Of a stretch of DNA of 64,000 nucleotides, positions 32,066 to 51,949 are shown in pieces; position 1 is the first letter of the stretch, and every line of letters begins with the position of its first letter. This DNA is from Lycocorax pyrrhopterus obiensis (lineage: Eukaryota; Chordata; Aves; Passeriformes; Paradisaeidae): contig JACSVZ010000008.1 in assembly GCA_014706295.1 (NCBI GenBank), positions 22,237,659-22,301,658 on the forward strand, written 5' to 3'. The position numbers and the translations under genes were made by a program. Under the pieces are notes generated by a model, which saw only the letters and a list, made by a program, of their open reading frames with translations, made no database searches and was not told the DNA's origin.

Positions 32066-33491
32066 GGAGCCCTGAGCTGCTCCAGGGTGCTGCAGAGGCG
32101 CAGATGTAGCCAGCTGAACAGCAGCTCTGTTATTCAGATGGTTGCATGGTTTAAATACATTACATACATTTCTACAGTGCATTAGAACAATACATTTTGG
32201 GTCAGTCAAATGCAGCTGGGCCTGGCTGGGGAGTTGGGATCTCCACTGCTGCCCCCACTGTGCTTACACAGCCAGTGCTGAGCCCCCTCCCCATTGCAGG
32301 AGACGAAGCAGCTGCTCTGCCCTCCCAGGCTCATCTGCCTTCATCCCCCTCACTCCCCAAAGATGGGCTAACAGCACAGCAAGACCCAACACTGACTTTC
32401 CCCAGCAGCCTGAGAAGCCACAGCTCAAGGCAAGCGGGTGCAGGCAGCAGCCCTGGTACTGTTTTATACAACACAAGCTCAGCAGCTGCTGGTGAGAGAG
32501 GGGCTCCCTGCCTCCCCCACCCACAGCAGGCCTGCAAGATTGTCAGCTCCAGGGCAGCCAGGAGTCCATGCTGGTCCCCCAGTGCTCCCAGCCACGTGGC
32601 AGAAGAGCCCCTCCAGCCCTTCCCTGGCAGCCCCTGCCCCTCAAGAGGGTCCCTAGGCACAGACAAGGCTGGCACCATGCTGGCTGCACAGCAGCCAGGG
32701 AGCTTGCTGGGAGAGGGGAAAAAGTCAAGCGAGAGCAGCCATGGAGACCAGGCAGGAGAAATGGACTGGGGCAGAAGGGGAGAGCTCCCATGGGAGAGCT
32801 CTGTGAAGCCGCCTGCTCTTCGCAGGGACAAGCCAGCACCTTTTTCCCCTTAATGTCTAACTGCACCCAAGCCAGTCCCATGTGTTGTCCCTCTTATGTC
32901 CCCTCCTCGAGCCTCTAGCCAGAGAACAGCCATTCATTGCGGTCCCCGCTACACCAGTGGGCAGCAGGAACTCCCCCTGAGGAAAGCAGCGTGCACGGTG
33001 TTGGGGCAGGGGAGGGACAGTGGAGGAGCACAGTACACCCTCAGGGAAACAGAGGGGGTATCACCTGCTAAAGGCCTTCCCAAGTTGGCAGCTGGCATGG
33101 TGGGGGAAAAAAAGGGCCAGTGGCTGGTGTAAAGGGCTGGACGGATCCTGGCTCAGGCAGCCTGTTCATCCCAGCCCCAAGCAGGGGTGCTCAGAACCAC
33201 ATGCAGGCCAAGGAACGGAGGCAGGGGCAGGGTCCCAGCCATGCCACAGTTCCTGGCAGATTCCCACACCTCCCCCTGGCCTCTGCCCCAGGCAGGGCAC
33301 CAAGCTCCAATGGAGCTGGAGAGGGACCATGCTCAATCTGCCTGGCTCCTCCAGTTCAGCTGCAGGTTCCTCCAGCCACACCTGCTCGCTCTACCCTGAA
33401 GGTCGAGTCCCAGCCACAGGAGCCAGCAGTGGCTCAGCTCCTCTTGCAGTGCTAGTCCGAGGTGGCCAAGCCCTGCCCGTGGCTCCCAGAG
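32066..33491 (-). other. PI4K2A: Probable PI4K2A 3' UTR and flank
   Basis: No coding exon was recognised on either strand. The interval follows the PI4K2A stop and is likely its long 3' UTR, but no canonical AATAAA was found on the minus strand here, so the end is not placed. Confidence 0.4.
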
Positions 33492-40425
<6,934 letters not shown>

Positions 40426-41337
40426 TCCCCAGGTGGGGTGTGCGCGCATCCCCCGTGGGTGCGTGGCATTGGCAGCATGTCCGTCCCTTTGCCCGGGGGT
40501 GTGTGGCTCAACGGGGTCGTGCACCCCTCGGCCCCTGTGCGGTTCGGGCTGTGCTGGGCGCGTTGCCCTGCTTGCAGCGGGCACGGTACGTGCAGGCTCT
40601 GGGTGGTGGGAGCGCAGCGCGGGCGCGTCCGGCTGCTGGCCAGGCTGGAGTGCTCGTGGGGTGCTGTCGTCCTGGTGAAGTGTCACAGGCCGTGCTGGTC
40701 GAGTTCACAGCCCGCGGCAGCACCCTCTCCTCCGCCTGGCATGGCTGGGCAGGCTGCAGGCTGGGAGCCGGCGATGCGCTCCCGGTCCCTCCCATCAGCA
40801 GAGAGCACTGTTCAGTCGCTGTTCGCCTTCGCTGGGGCCATTTCTCCGGACACAAAGCCCTGGCAAGTTCCTGTTGTGCTCCCCAGTGCCGCGTCCTGCT
40901 GGTTCGCGTGGTTCAGTACCCATCTCTTGGGTGATGCGCAGCCGGGTGTAAGCCGATAGACCCCGTTTGGAGGCGGGGAGCCCCTTCCCGTCGCTGGCAC
41001 TGCCTGAGCTGCACCGGCAACTGCTGGAGAGGCAGCGCCCAGCCCACCTGCGGGGCTGTCTCCATGCTGGTGCCTTCCCTGTGTGCTGGGGAGAGCTGTG
41101 CTGCGTGGCAGGGCTCTGTGAGGTGTGCAGGGCTTCGGGGGCTGCTTGCTGTTGGCAGGCAGGTTTGCAAACCCTGCGTAGCCGAGGAAAGCCCTGAAGC
41201 CCCAGGATCCTATCTCTGCTGTCCCTCTTAGGAGGAGTGTCCACTCATCCCTGAGGGTGAACCAGGTTTGCCCATCCCATGCTGGAGCTGGAAACCCCAC
41301 AAGCTCTCTGTTCTCTCTCCTGAAGAACTGCTGCTGA

Positions 41338-42619
<1,282 letters not shown>

Positions 42620-43709
42620 TGGTGCCCCGCATCCCCTCCCACTAGAGCAGGGACCCCCCTACTTGGGCACTGGCTGGCCCTGCTGGCCCTGGAGAAGGGA
42701 TGTGGCACTGCTGGGCGCCTCCCTGCCCTTCATCCCCTCCAAGTGTCCTCCTGCCAAGCCCCTGCCGCTGGAGGGGATGGAACCCTCCGCTCTCCACCCA
42801 AGTGCCCTGGGGCAGCCGTGGTGCCTTCCCTTTCTGGCTGTAGCCCTGGCACCTGCTGGAGCAGCAGAAGGACAGGGTGACAGGGGCTTGGCCCCTCTGC
42901 CCCCCAGGAAGACTGTGGACCACTAGGGCTGCTAGCCAGTTGCAGAGGATGGAGCAGGGGGGTAGAGGCTGGTCCCTGACTCCAGTGCCAGGGTGTCTTG
43001 GCTGGAAGCTGCTGATTGAACCACGTGCCCCCAGAGGGGCAGCTCCTGGCTCACTTTGCTGCCCTGGTCCGGAGGCAGGGTGGGCACCCCAGGCACCCTG
43101 TGACCTGCACCCTCAGCTCTGGGTGACTGGCCATCCCCCTGTATGCCCAGGGTAGGGTGACATTGTGTCCCCAAAGAACCCAGCCTGCTCTCAGGGCCAG
43201 CCAATGGGCTGTGTTCCCTTCATCCCTGTGCCAATGCACCCACCCACTGCCTTGGGGACATCAGCAGCAGCATCCCCACCAAGGGGGACTGGGGAATGCC
43301 CAGCCTGGCACATGTCTGCTGCACTCTGGTGGAGATTGGTACAACGGTGAGCAAGGAGAAGGGTCAGCTGGAGCCTGGAATGAGGGACATGAGCAGGGCT
43401 GCGTGGGGTACCAGGGCTGGAGCAGGGGGCTTGGGCAGGTTGGGAGGGGATAGAGGTATGGCGAAGGGGCAGGCAGGGGGCACACAGTTCCCCATCTTGC
43501 CCCCCACATGCGTCCTTCATCTCCCCACTGCATGCTCACCTTCACCCCCGGTGCAGTCTGGCTGTCTGTGGCACAGGGGGTCCCGGCCGCCCTCACTGCC
43601 CAGTGCAGGGCTGCAGGGGCTGTGCCCTCCCTGCCAGTCTCTGCCTGCACCGGGTCCTGTGCCTTGCTGTGACCCTGCCTTGTGCTGCTGCCTGCACAGG
43701 CCTCAGCTG

Positions 43710-43715
43710 AGTAAA
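43710..43715 (+). terminator. MORN4: Probable MORN4 poly(A) signal (AGTAAA variant)
   Basis: AGTAAA about 1.1 kb after the MORN4 stop and about 100 bp before the HOGA1 poly(A) signal on the other strand. No canonical AATAAA was seen in 42620-43740. Confidence 0.45.
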
Positions 43716-43816
43716 CCATGTTGCCAAACACCCGTGCCATGTTGTTTTTGCTGGATCAGGGACAGTGTGGGGGCCTTGCACAGACAGGACTGCAGACACA
43801 GAGAGGAGATGGCAAG

Positions 43817-43822
43817 TTTATT
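43817..43822 (-). terminator. HOGA1: Poly(A) signal of HOGA1
   Basis: TTTATT on the plus strand, 246 bp downstream of the HOGA1 stop codon (44068-44070). Confidence 0.75.
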
Positions 43823-44067
43823 CATGGCACAAGGATCCACCCCTTCCCAGGTGAAGACAACAGGACCCTGGGGGTGGGCAGGGATGCAGGCTGGCCTGGG
43901 GTTGCCCCCCTCTACCCACTCTGACCAGTGCAGCCCTGTCCAACAGGAAAGACTAACAGGGGCAGCCTTCTCCTGGCCACTTCCCAGTGTCCCCAGCATG
44001 TCCCCAGTTCCCAGGGTCCCTGACTCCTGTACCTTCCTGGTGTGGGAAGGGGCAGATGGAGAACACC

Positions 44068-46739
44068 TCACAACCAGCCATTGGCACTGAAGGTGCTCTT
44101 CAGCTCTTCAACCTGGGCAGGGCTCAGAGGGGCCAGGGGTGCACGGCAGGGACCCCCGTAGTAGCCAAACCACTCCATGGCCTTCTTCAGCCCCGGGATC
44201 CCAAACCGGCGGGTGACCTGTGGGAGGGAGAGCATGGGGGCTTTCTGGCTCCCATGGGCCAGCATGCTCTGGGGGCTCTGCTGTGCAGGCCCTGCTCCTC
44301 TGCTTGCCATCACTCCTGTCCTCCCCATGTGGGGCTGCAAGGCTGGCAGGGTGTGAAGTGGCTGCAGCACCCCATGAAGTGCCCACTGTGGGGTGAGGGT
44401 GCAGAGCACGCCCACACAGGACTCTACACGGGAGCTCTGTGGCACGTTGGGCTCTGCAGCAGGGACAGTCCGCTCCACGCTGGGATGAGGAGGGGCCCCG
44501 GAAGGAGCAGCTCTTCCCCCCTACACACACTGCTGCCTATAAATAGCAAGGCTCTCACAGAGGGTCAGGCAGTGCCCAGTGCCAGTGGACAGGCTGTTCC
44601 TTAACATGGCAGGGCTGGCATTTCCCACCTTCTCACCTCCAGCCTGTCTCGGCTCACTGGCCAGGTGCTGTGCCATCCTGTCCCCCTGAACCACCCCTCC
44701 ACCCGCTGCAGCCCCAGGGACTTCCATCCTTTGCCTCCCCCTGGCTCTATCATGGCCTGGCACCCTCTCCCCTCAGCATCCCAGGGGTTTTGCTTGCTCA
44801 CCGCCATGTTGGGCTCAATGAGGCGGTGCTGCAGGTCACGGGCCTCCTGCCACCGGCCCTCGTGGCACAGGTGGTCCAGCTGGCACAAGGGGTCACCCAG
44901 AACATTGGCGAGGGCACACACCCCCCCAGAGGCACCTAGAGACACCAGGACACACTGGCAGGCAGCTCAGCATGCTGTGCCTAGCCAGCACCTCCCGGTC
45001 CCTCCCCTGCCTCCCCCTGCCAGTGTCCCCAGGCAGTGCCCCCAGCCCAGGATGGGCAGCTGCACCTACCCATAGCATAGCTCGCCAGCAGGAAGCCAGC
45101 TGATCCTGCCAGCACCTGGAAATCCTCCTGCCTTGTCTTGTGGACCATCAGCCCCATGCGGGTGATCTGGGGAGAGACATGCTATGCCCTATGGCAGGCA
45201 TCACGCTGTCCCCCTTGCTGCAGGGTGCCTACTGGCAGCCCTGGGGTCCAGGGAATGGCTGCAAGTCCCAGTTCCCCATTCCCAGCTTAGGTCTGGGTTT
45301 GGTGGTAAGCAGCCCTGGGAAAGTCCTGCTTCACTCACGTCCCCACTGCTGTCCTTGATCCCAATGATGTTGGGGTGCTGAGCCAAGGTGATGACAGCGT
45401 CCATGGGCAGGTCCAGGCCAGTGTTGGCAGGGACACTGTAGAGCACCACTGGGATGGGGGATGCGTCGCCGACCTGCAGGCAGCCAGGCAGAGCTCAGTA
45501 GCTGGGGTGGATTGGAGACACAGTGGACATGTTCCCTATCCTGCTGCCCCGGCTGCAGTTGCTGGCAGACACTGGACATGGCTCACCTCTGTGTAGTGAT
45601 GGACCAGGGCAGCAGTGGTCATGGCCCCCCGGTAATAGCAGGGTGTCACAACCAGTGCCACGTCAGCCCCTGCCTCTGCCATGCTGACCGTCATCTCGAT
45701 GGTGGCCTGAGTGGCTGGGGAGGAGGCAGAGGGGTGGGGAGTGCTCCAGGGGGGACACATGCCTGCTGCACTGCCCCCCACACTGCCCATACAGGCACTC
45801 ACATTCGCAGCCCGAGCCAGCCAGCAGCAAGCGGTCCCTGGGCAGAGCCCGGCGCACGCAGCTCACCACCTCCACCCTCTCACGGGGTGCCAGGTATGGA
45901 TACTCCCCACTGGAGCCCAGCACCACCAGCCCTGGAACACAAATATGGGGAAGGCAGGGCTCAGGCACAGGAGAAGGATGCCGGGAATGTCAGGTACCCC
46001 CATTACTCTCACTCCCTTCTTTGCTGCCGGCACCCAGGCAGAGCTCTGCAGCCCACAGTGTGCCCTTTCCTGCCTAAGTCCCTGCAGCCCTGGCCTCCTG
46101 GTCAGAAGAGAGACTGGGGAACACTGTTGTGAGGCTGCAGCCCCTTCTGCAGCTCCTCTCCTATCATCTATCCATCCTTGGCAATCGACAGATACATATC
46201 CCACGAATGTGTGAGTGTGCATGGGAGCGCAGTGCACAGGTTCAAGCCTGCACATGTGTGGAGCGGGTGCGCAAGCACGCGCTGGCGTGTGGTGGGGGTG
46301 TGCAAGGACACACACGTGTGCCTGGGCACGTGCCATGAAAAGGGCCCCAGGTGGTTCAGCCGAGGGGGTGCCAGCCCCGGAGCAAAGTCCGACTGGAGGC
46401 TGAGCACCCTTGGGAAGCTGGCAGGCTGCCTGCGTGTTGCTGCACAGCCTCTGTGCCAGGCAGGGATCTGACGGGAGCCTGCACGGAGAGGGACAGCGGG
46501 CAGCACTTACCTCGGAAAGGGATGCTGGCGTAGCGGCGCAGGTTTCCCTCCAGCTGGGTATAGTCCACCTCCTGTGAGGGTGAGAAAGGGGTGGCGAGGG
46601 GTGGGAAGATGCCCCTGAGATCGAGTGAGGGCTCTGATCCCTGGGGGGTGCTGAGCCCCCGGCACTGCCTGGGGGCTGCCCAGTGCAGAGCTGCCAGGGC
46701 AGGCCGGAGGGAGGAGGCGAGGCGAGTGCTGAATGCCAT
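44068..46739 (-). CDS. HOGA1: HOGA1, mitochondrial 4-hydroxy-2-oxoglutarate aldolase
   Basis: Last step of hydroxyproline breakdown: splits 4-hydroxy-2-oxoglutarate to glyoxylate and pyruvate in liver and kidney mitochondria; loss in humans causes primary hyperoxaluria type 3. Seven minus-strand exons: 46511-46739, 45803-45931, 45587-45714, 45339-45473, 45070-45166, 44802-44935 and 44068-44217, giving 333 residues (human 327). The N-terminus ([18 protein letters not shown]) is a typical mitochondrial presequence. The DapA/NAL-type barrel shows [35 protein letters not shown] (active-site tyrosine region), YSVPANTGL and the Schiff-base lysine in [10 protein letters not shown] (K202). The end is [20 protein letters not shown] and SANGWL, as in human. 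The acceptor of exon 3 was chosen as ccccag before 45714 because it gives STQATIEMT in frame. Confidence 0.96.
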
Positions 46740-47570
46740 GGTGGCTGGGTGCTGCTGCTGCCTGTGCTGCCTGCCTCACCGAGGGGCTGTTAATGTTTGA
46801 CAGGGCACGTGAGGGACCCGAGACCCTGCTGGGCAGGCGACATGGTGGGTGGTACCAGATGAGCTCAGGATGTTCTTCCCCCTTCAGGAGCTGGCTGAAG
46901 AAGTTCAGCGCCCCTCCAGGTGAGCTTTGGCCACTCCAGTTGTGCTTTGCCTTCTGCTTGCCAACCTTGGCAGCTATCCCTCTGCCTCCTACAGGGCTGG
47001 GCTGCAAGGCCAGGGAGGGATCAGGCATTGCAAGCAGTCCCAGGGCTTTGGCCAGGGATCACCTGATCCAGCTGTCAGTGTAGGGTCTCCTGTAAACGGG
47101 TGAGTGTGAGCATTTCCGTATAGGGAGCAGTGAGCACTGTACTCAGCATGTGTCCCAGCATGCAAAGGGACCATGTGTCCCCCAAGGATGGCTGCAGCAG
47201 GAAAGCAGAAGAAGCCATTCAACCCCACAGAGTGGCTGTCCAGCAGGGGTACAGCTGCTGCTCTCTGGCACAGCCCCAGCTTCCAGCACAGCATGGACTC
47301 AGGTTGAGCTGCCCTCCATGTATTTTTCCTCCCTGAGCTTGCCCAGGTGGGACTCCGAAGGACTGTGAGCAATCAGGGTGTCCTGCAGTGAGGAGTCCTG
47401 CCCTTGAACCACTTGTGTCACCAATACTTGAGTCTCTGTGATAGGAGGCAGGGCTCATCATGCTGCCAGATAACCCTGCTCCCAGGACAGCCCAGCTTCC
47501 CTAGGCACATCAACCCTGGTGCAGGCTGCCCAACCTCACAGCCACCTGGAGCCAAACGCTGTTCTATGCT
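46740..47570. other. HOGA1 upstream region to ANKRD2 3' end
   Basis: No exon recognised. A CACGTG E-box lies near 46806, about 65 bp upstream of the HOGA1 ATG. There is no clear CpG island here, unlike the housekeeping genes of this window. Confidence 0.4.
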
Positions 47571-47574
47571 GACT

Positions 47575-47580
47575 TTTATT
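47575..47580 (-). terminator. ANKRD2: Poly(A) signal of ANKRD2
   Basis: AATAAA on the minus strand, 72 bp after the ANKRD2 TGA (47652-47654). Confidence 0.75.
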
Positions 47581-47651
47581 GACACAGACAAGTCTTGTCT
47601 GGATCCTGCTCTTTGGAGCCGAGCCCAGCTCCTGGTCCCTGCTTGGTGCCA

Positions 47652-50171
47652 TCATGCAGGGACCTCCATCTCCCCCTGCGGCTGCTCCTTGGTCTCCAGA
47701 GCCTGGCGTGTGTCCACCTGCCATTGCTGCACCAGGTCTGTCGGGGTCTTGCCAGCCTGCAAGAGTGGGCAGAGAGAGGCTGGGCACAGGGTGGTGTGAC
47801 ATGGAGGGGGAGCAAATGGCCTCAGAGGTGGCCCCCCTCGCTCACCTCATTCTTGGCCATCATGTCAGCCCCGTGCAGGATCAGCATTTTGATGATCTTG
47901 TAGCGACTGAGCCGTGTGGCATCATGCAGCGCTGTGTCGCCTTCCTGTGAGAGACACAGCTTCACTGGAGATCGTGGTCCAGGGACAGGGACCCTCTGCC
48001 TGTCCCCAGCACTGCTCCCCAGCTCCCAGAACACCAACCTCCATCGGGACAAAGGGGACTGTGCCTGTCCCAGACCTGGCTGTGGCTGCAGCCACCCTGA
48101 GGCAGAGATGTATGTGTCCAGATGTGCCCCACTGTGGGTGCTGGAAGCCCTTGGAGGGGTCAACAAAGGGAGGGAGATCGGTGTTGCGACCCAGTGATGC
48201 CTGCATGGCTGCAGCACTCACCCTGTCCGGGGCATTGACATCTACCCCACAGTGGATGAGATGCTCCACAATGTCAAGGTGTCCGGTTCGGGTGGCCACG
48301 TGAAGGGGTGTGCTGAGCAGCTTGAGGGGGAATGAGATGGACATCAGGGGGGATCAGCACCCACACCTGCTAACCCAACACAGGGTCAGCTCTGGTACTC
48401 CAGGGTATGTCCCTGCCCCTGGCACAGCCCTGTGACCTGCTCTGCCATGCTCACCTTGTCCTTCACATTGAGGTCTGCCCCACGGTCCTGCAGCAGCTTG
48501 ACAGCATCCAGATGCCCACCCCGGCAGGCCCAGTGCACGGCGGTGCAGTCCAGCTGGACATACAGTGCTGTGTCATGGTGGGGGACATCCCTACCCTGTG
48601 TCTGTCCCCTGCCCCAGCAGGTCCCCGTGCTCGAGCTGAACTGGCAGAGCCCTGCCTGCAGCCACCTCCGTGATGGGGACAGCACTGCCCCACTGCAGGG
48701 TCCCCAATATTGCTGAGTTCCGGCTGCACCACACCCAGATGCTCAGACTAGCGTGCAGTTGGAAGCAGGATCCAGCCTCACCCGGTCCCTGAAGTCAACA
48801 GTGGCCCCACTGTCCAGCAGCTTCTGCAGGATTTCCATGTGTCCCTCCAGCGAGGAGCGGTGCAGGGCTGTGCGGTGGAACTGGGGGACAGGGCGGCACA
48901 TTGGCGGACGGATGCATCTTCCCCGGCCCAGTCTGGTTGTACCTCCAGCCCTGTCCCAGGGGTCCCAGCCCTTGCCCACAGGCACAGTGGGGCATGACTG
49001 CAGGACATGGTGGCATGGCACAGGCGAGGGACAGCCAGTGGCTGCCAGGAAAGCTACCTCATCACACGTGTCAGGGGAGCCACCGTCTGCCAGAAACTTC
49101 TCGATGACGTGCATCTTGCCCTGGACAGCGGCTCGCAGGAAGGTCTCTGGCTCCACAGGACCCTCCTGACAATGGGACAGGCTCAGGGCTGGGGCAGCAC
49201 AGGGGTGCAGGAGAGGGGACAACATGGGGGCCCCCTGCCCTGCTTCCCCAGGGAGGTCGCTGGCTGGCAGGGCGACCCGGGGGCTGGCCTGTGGGTGGTC
49301 CAGCCGCTATCCCAGCAGCCCCCCTCCCGCATCTTGGGACCCCCTGACATACAATCTCCAGGGGCTCAGGTGGCGGGGTGGGCTCGGGGGTGGCCGCCCG
49401 CTCTGCCCGGCGCTGCCGGCGCTGCTTGCGGAGCTCGATGAGTCGTTGGATGCTGCCCACGTCGATAATCTCCCGCCTCAGATCCACTGAACTCCTCCGC
49501 ACCCTCTCCTGGCCCTGGTGAGCACACACAGTGCCCCGTTTGACTTCTGTGTGACCAGCCACCCCTGGCCACCCCGCACCTCAACTCACTCACCTTGATG
49601 GCCTCAAGACCCCTGTTCCTGGGGCCACAGCGTTTCTCCTCCTCCAGCTCAGGTGTGTTCATACGCTCCACGGCCGGTGGCTCCCGTGCACCATCCCCTT
49701 TGAGTTTCTGCACAGGCACAGCGGGTGCTGCATGGTCTTGGCTGGGCACAGAGCAGCCCCACTGCCTCCATCCCCAGCCTGCCGGGGGAGGTGGCTCTGG
49801 GCGTGGCTCCCAGCTCGCCGCTGAGGTCTACGGGGGTGCCTGGCAGCCCTTGGGCTTGCGCGTGCCTGCCCACCCTGCTCGGTAAGCTGGGCACCTGCCT
49901 GCTGCTCAGCTCTGCCCCATGGGCTGGAGTTGCCGGGCTGGAAACCTGATCCCCCTGAGAGCCCTTGGACACCTTTCTATATCCCCCAGGACGGCAAGGT
50001 CGGTGCCAGCCTCCTCATGTCCGAGTCCCTAAGGATGGACACAGTGCAATGGGGATTCCTACTAGAGCCCAGGAAGATCCCCCTGCCCCATGGACTCACC
50101 TCCTCCTCCTCCTCCTCCTCTGCCAGCTTCTGCTCGATGAGCTCCTTAGCCCGTTCCACATCCAGCTCCAT
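47652..50171 (-). CDS. ANKRD2: ANKRD2 (ARPP), muscle ankyrin repeat protein
   Basis: Stress-responsive protein of striated muscle that binds titin N2A and moves to the nucleus on stretch. Nine minus-strand exons: 50100-50171, 49594-49707, 49353-49514, 49058-49165, 48782-48880, 48455-48553, 48222-48320, 47846-47944 and 47652-47756, giving 318 residues. Start [20 protein letters not shown] with a glutamate run. A basic segment follows ([20 protein letters not shown], then [10 protein letters not shown], a nuclear-localisation-type cluster). Ankyrin repeats begin near residue 117 ([20 protein letters not shown]); the next four exons are each 99 nt, one 33-residue repeat apiece ([72 protein letters not shown]). 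The last exon gives [20 protein letters not shown]. Separated from ANKRD1 and ANKRD23 by synteny and the N-terminus. Confidence 0.95.
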
Positions 50172-50440
50172 GTCTGCCCGCAGTGCACAGTCCTGTGCAG
50201 GATGTGTCCTCCTGTCCTGGCTACCACAGGCAGGGAGTGCCCAGTCCTGGCTCCTGGTGCTGCCGGCGGCTTCGCTGGCCGTGGGGCTTTATGCTGCTGG
50301 CCCCTCTGTCCCACAACCCAAGGGCACCAACAGCTGTGGCTGCTCCACATGACTGGGGCAGCTTTGCCATGAGCTCACCCTCCTGCTTTCTGGCGGCCCT
50401 GACTCACCTCTCCAGCCCCATACCCTCTTAAAGAGACGAC
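50172..50440 (-). promoter_or_regulatory. ANKRD2: Candidate ANKRD2 promoter
   Basis: Upstream of the ATG on the minus strand: a CAGCTG E-box (50331-50336), an AP-1-like TGACTCA (50400-50406) and a TATA-like CTTTAAGAG (50426-50434). There is no CpG island, consistent with tissue-restricted expression. The start site is not determined. Confidence 0.35.
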
Positions 50441-51575
50441 CCCTCCCCCTCACCCCGGGTTGACCAGGACACCTGTGCTTGTTATGGGGAGCTGGGGTGT
50501 GCAGAACCTGTGACAGCCAGTCAAGAGAGGCTCAGCAGAGCAGGGACACGATCCAGAGTCATCCCACAGGCATGGCACCTATGCCTGTGCCACCCACCCT
50601 GGACAAGCAAGATGCTCCCATGGCTCCTATCACCCCATCTCTGTGCAACCAGATGCTGCAGCAGCCACCAACACTGCCCGAGGCTCCCTGGCACCTTTGG
50701 CAGGGAGGGGGCCTGCCCACCCCAAAGGGAGGCAATGGGTCCTCTCAAGCCTCTCAGCCAGCAGTAGGCAGCATGGGATGCCAGGAGTCATGGCCCCTCT
50801 GTGCTGCTTTAGAGGATGATCTCAGGTGTGGAACGTTCCGAGCAGCCCTGCCAGGGTCCCCGTGGCTGCCTGGCCTCCCTCACTGCACACAGCAGCCTGG
50901 CAGCAGGAGACTGGCCTCACATGGGGCCAACAGGCAGAGCCAGCAGCTATTCCCGGCAGCAGGAACATTGTTCAAATCTCCTGAGCACTCCCCCCTTGTA
51001 AGATGAGGCCAACAGTGCCTTGTCCCAGGACAGTTAATACGCTGGGCACTGTCCACCAGCACAGGACCTGGGGGAGGGACACACAGCCACGTCAGTGTTA
51101 CCCTCCTGGGCAGTTCCCAGGGCCATCCTTGGGTGCCCTGTCCCATGGGCACCACAGCCTCCCACAGCAGAAAGACGCTGTTTTCACCAGGGCAGGCCAT
51201 GGTGGCCATGAAGGTCGTCTTGGGACTGTTCCCCTCCACGGACTGTCCCACCTAGCTCAAGGGCAGACACAGGCTTAAACCTCCAGAGGGGAAGCACCAG
51301 GAAAGGGAGGTGGTGACCCCACACTGAGAAGCAGCCGGCATGACAATGGGTCAATTCTGGTAATGCTGGGAAAGGGTCCTGGCAGGCAAACATCCAGGGC
51401 TGGCAGGACAGGGTCAGGGTAGCACCAGGGAACAGAGCTGAGGTGTCCAGGCTACCCTTGGCCACCGTGTGCTCATTCTGACATGGGAGCAGATATAGGA
51501 CAGGCGCAGGGACCTCCCGTGGCTATGGGTTACAGCCCCCTCCAGCCTGTCCCCAAGGCCAGAGGAAGGATGAAA
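50441..51575. other. Intergenic DNA between ANKRD2 and UBTD1
   Basis: No conserved exon, RNA gene or mobile element recognised by eye. Confidence 0.45.
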
Positions 51576-51579
51576 AGGC

Positions 51580-51585
51580 TTTATT
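51580..51585 (-). terminator. UBTD1: Poly(A) signal of UBTD1
   Basis: AATAAA on the minus strand, about 365 bp after the UBTD1 stop (51950-51952). Confidence 0.75.
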
Positions 51586-51949
51586 GATAAATACAGACTA
51601 TGTACAGAGGGGAGACATCTCCACCCAGCCCAGCACCCCACGGGTCTCCTGGCCAGAGGGAAGCCAGAGCCCAGTGGGTCACAGCCTCTCCCTGCCGGCA
51701 CAGCCTGGCAGAGGAGCCCCAGCCCCAGAGGCATTTGGTCTCGAACCTCCTGCAGCAAACACGGCGCCTGCCCGTGTCCCCAGCCAAGGGGAGCCACCAT
51801 GGTGGCACAGCCCCATGCAGACCTTCCTGGGCAGCCTCAGGGGGGAGCAGGAGTGGCTCCAGATGCGCTGGAACACAGCACAGGGAATCCCCAGAGGTGC
51901 CACTGTACCCCAGCTCCCTGCCATCTCCCCTCAACCAGTAGGGGGTGGC

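Noticed and set aside
31541..32209. Minus-strand open frame of 222 codons opposite the NUMA1-like segment
   Set aside because: Leucine-rich mirror of a coiled-coil coding strand; the plus strand carries the recognisable NuMA residues.
44537..44546. CTATAAATAG, a perfect MEF2/TATA-type decamer in HOGA1 intron 6
   Set aside because: Isolated motif within an intron of a liver/kidney gene with no supporting promoter features; too frequent by chance to call.
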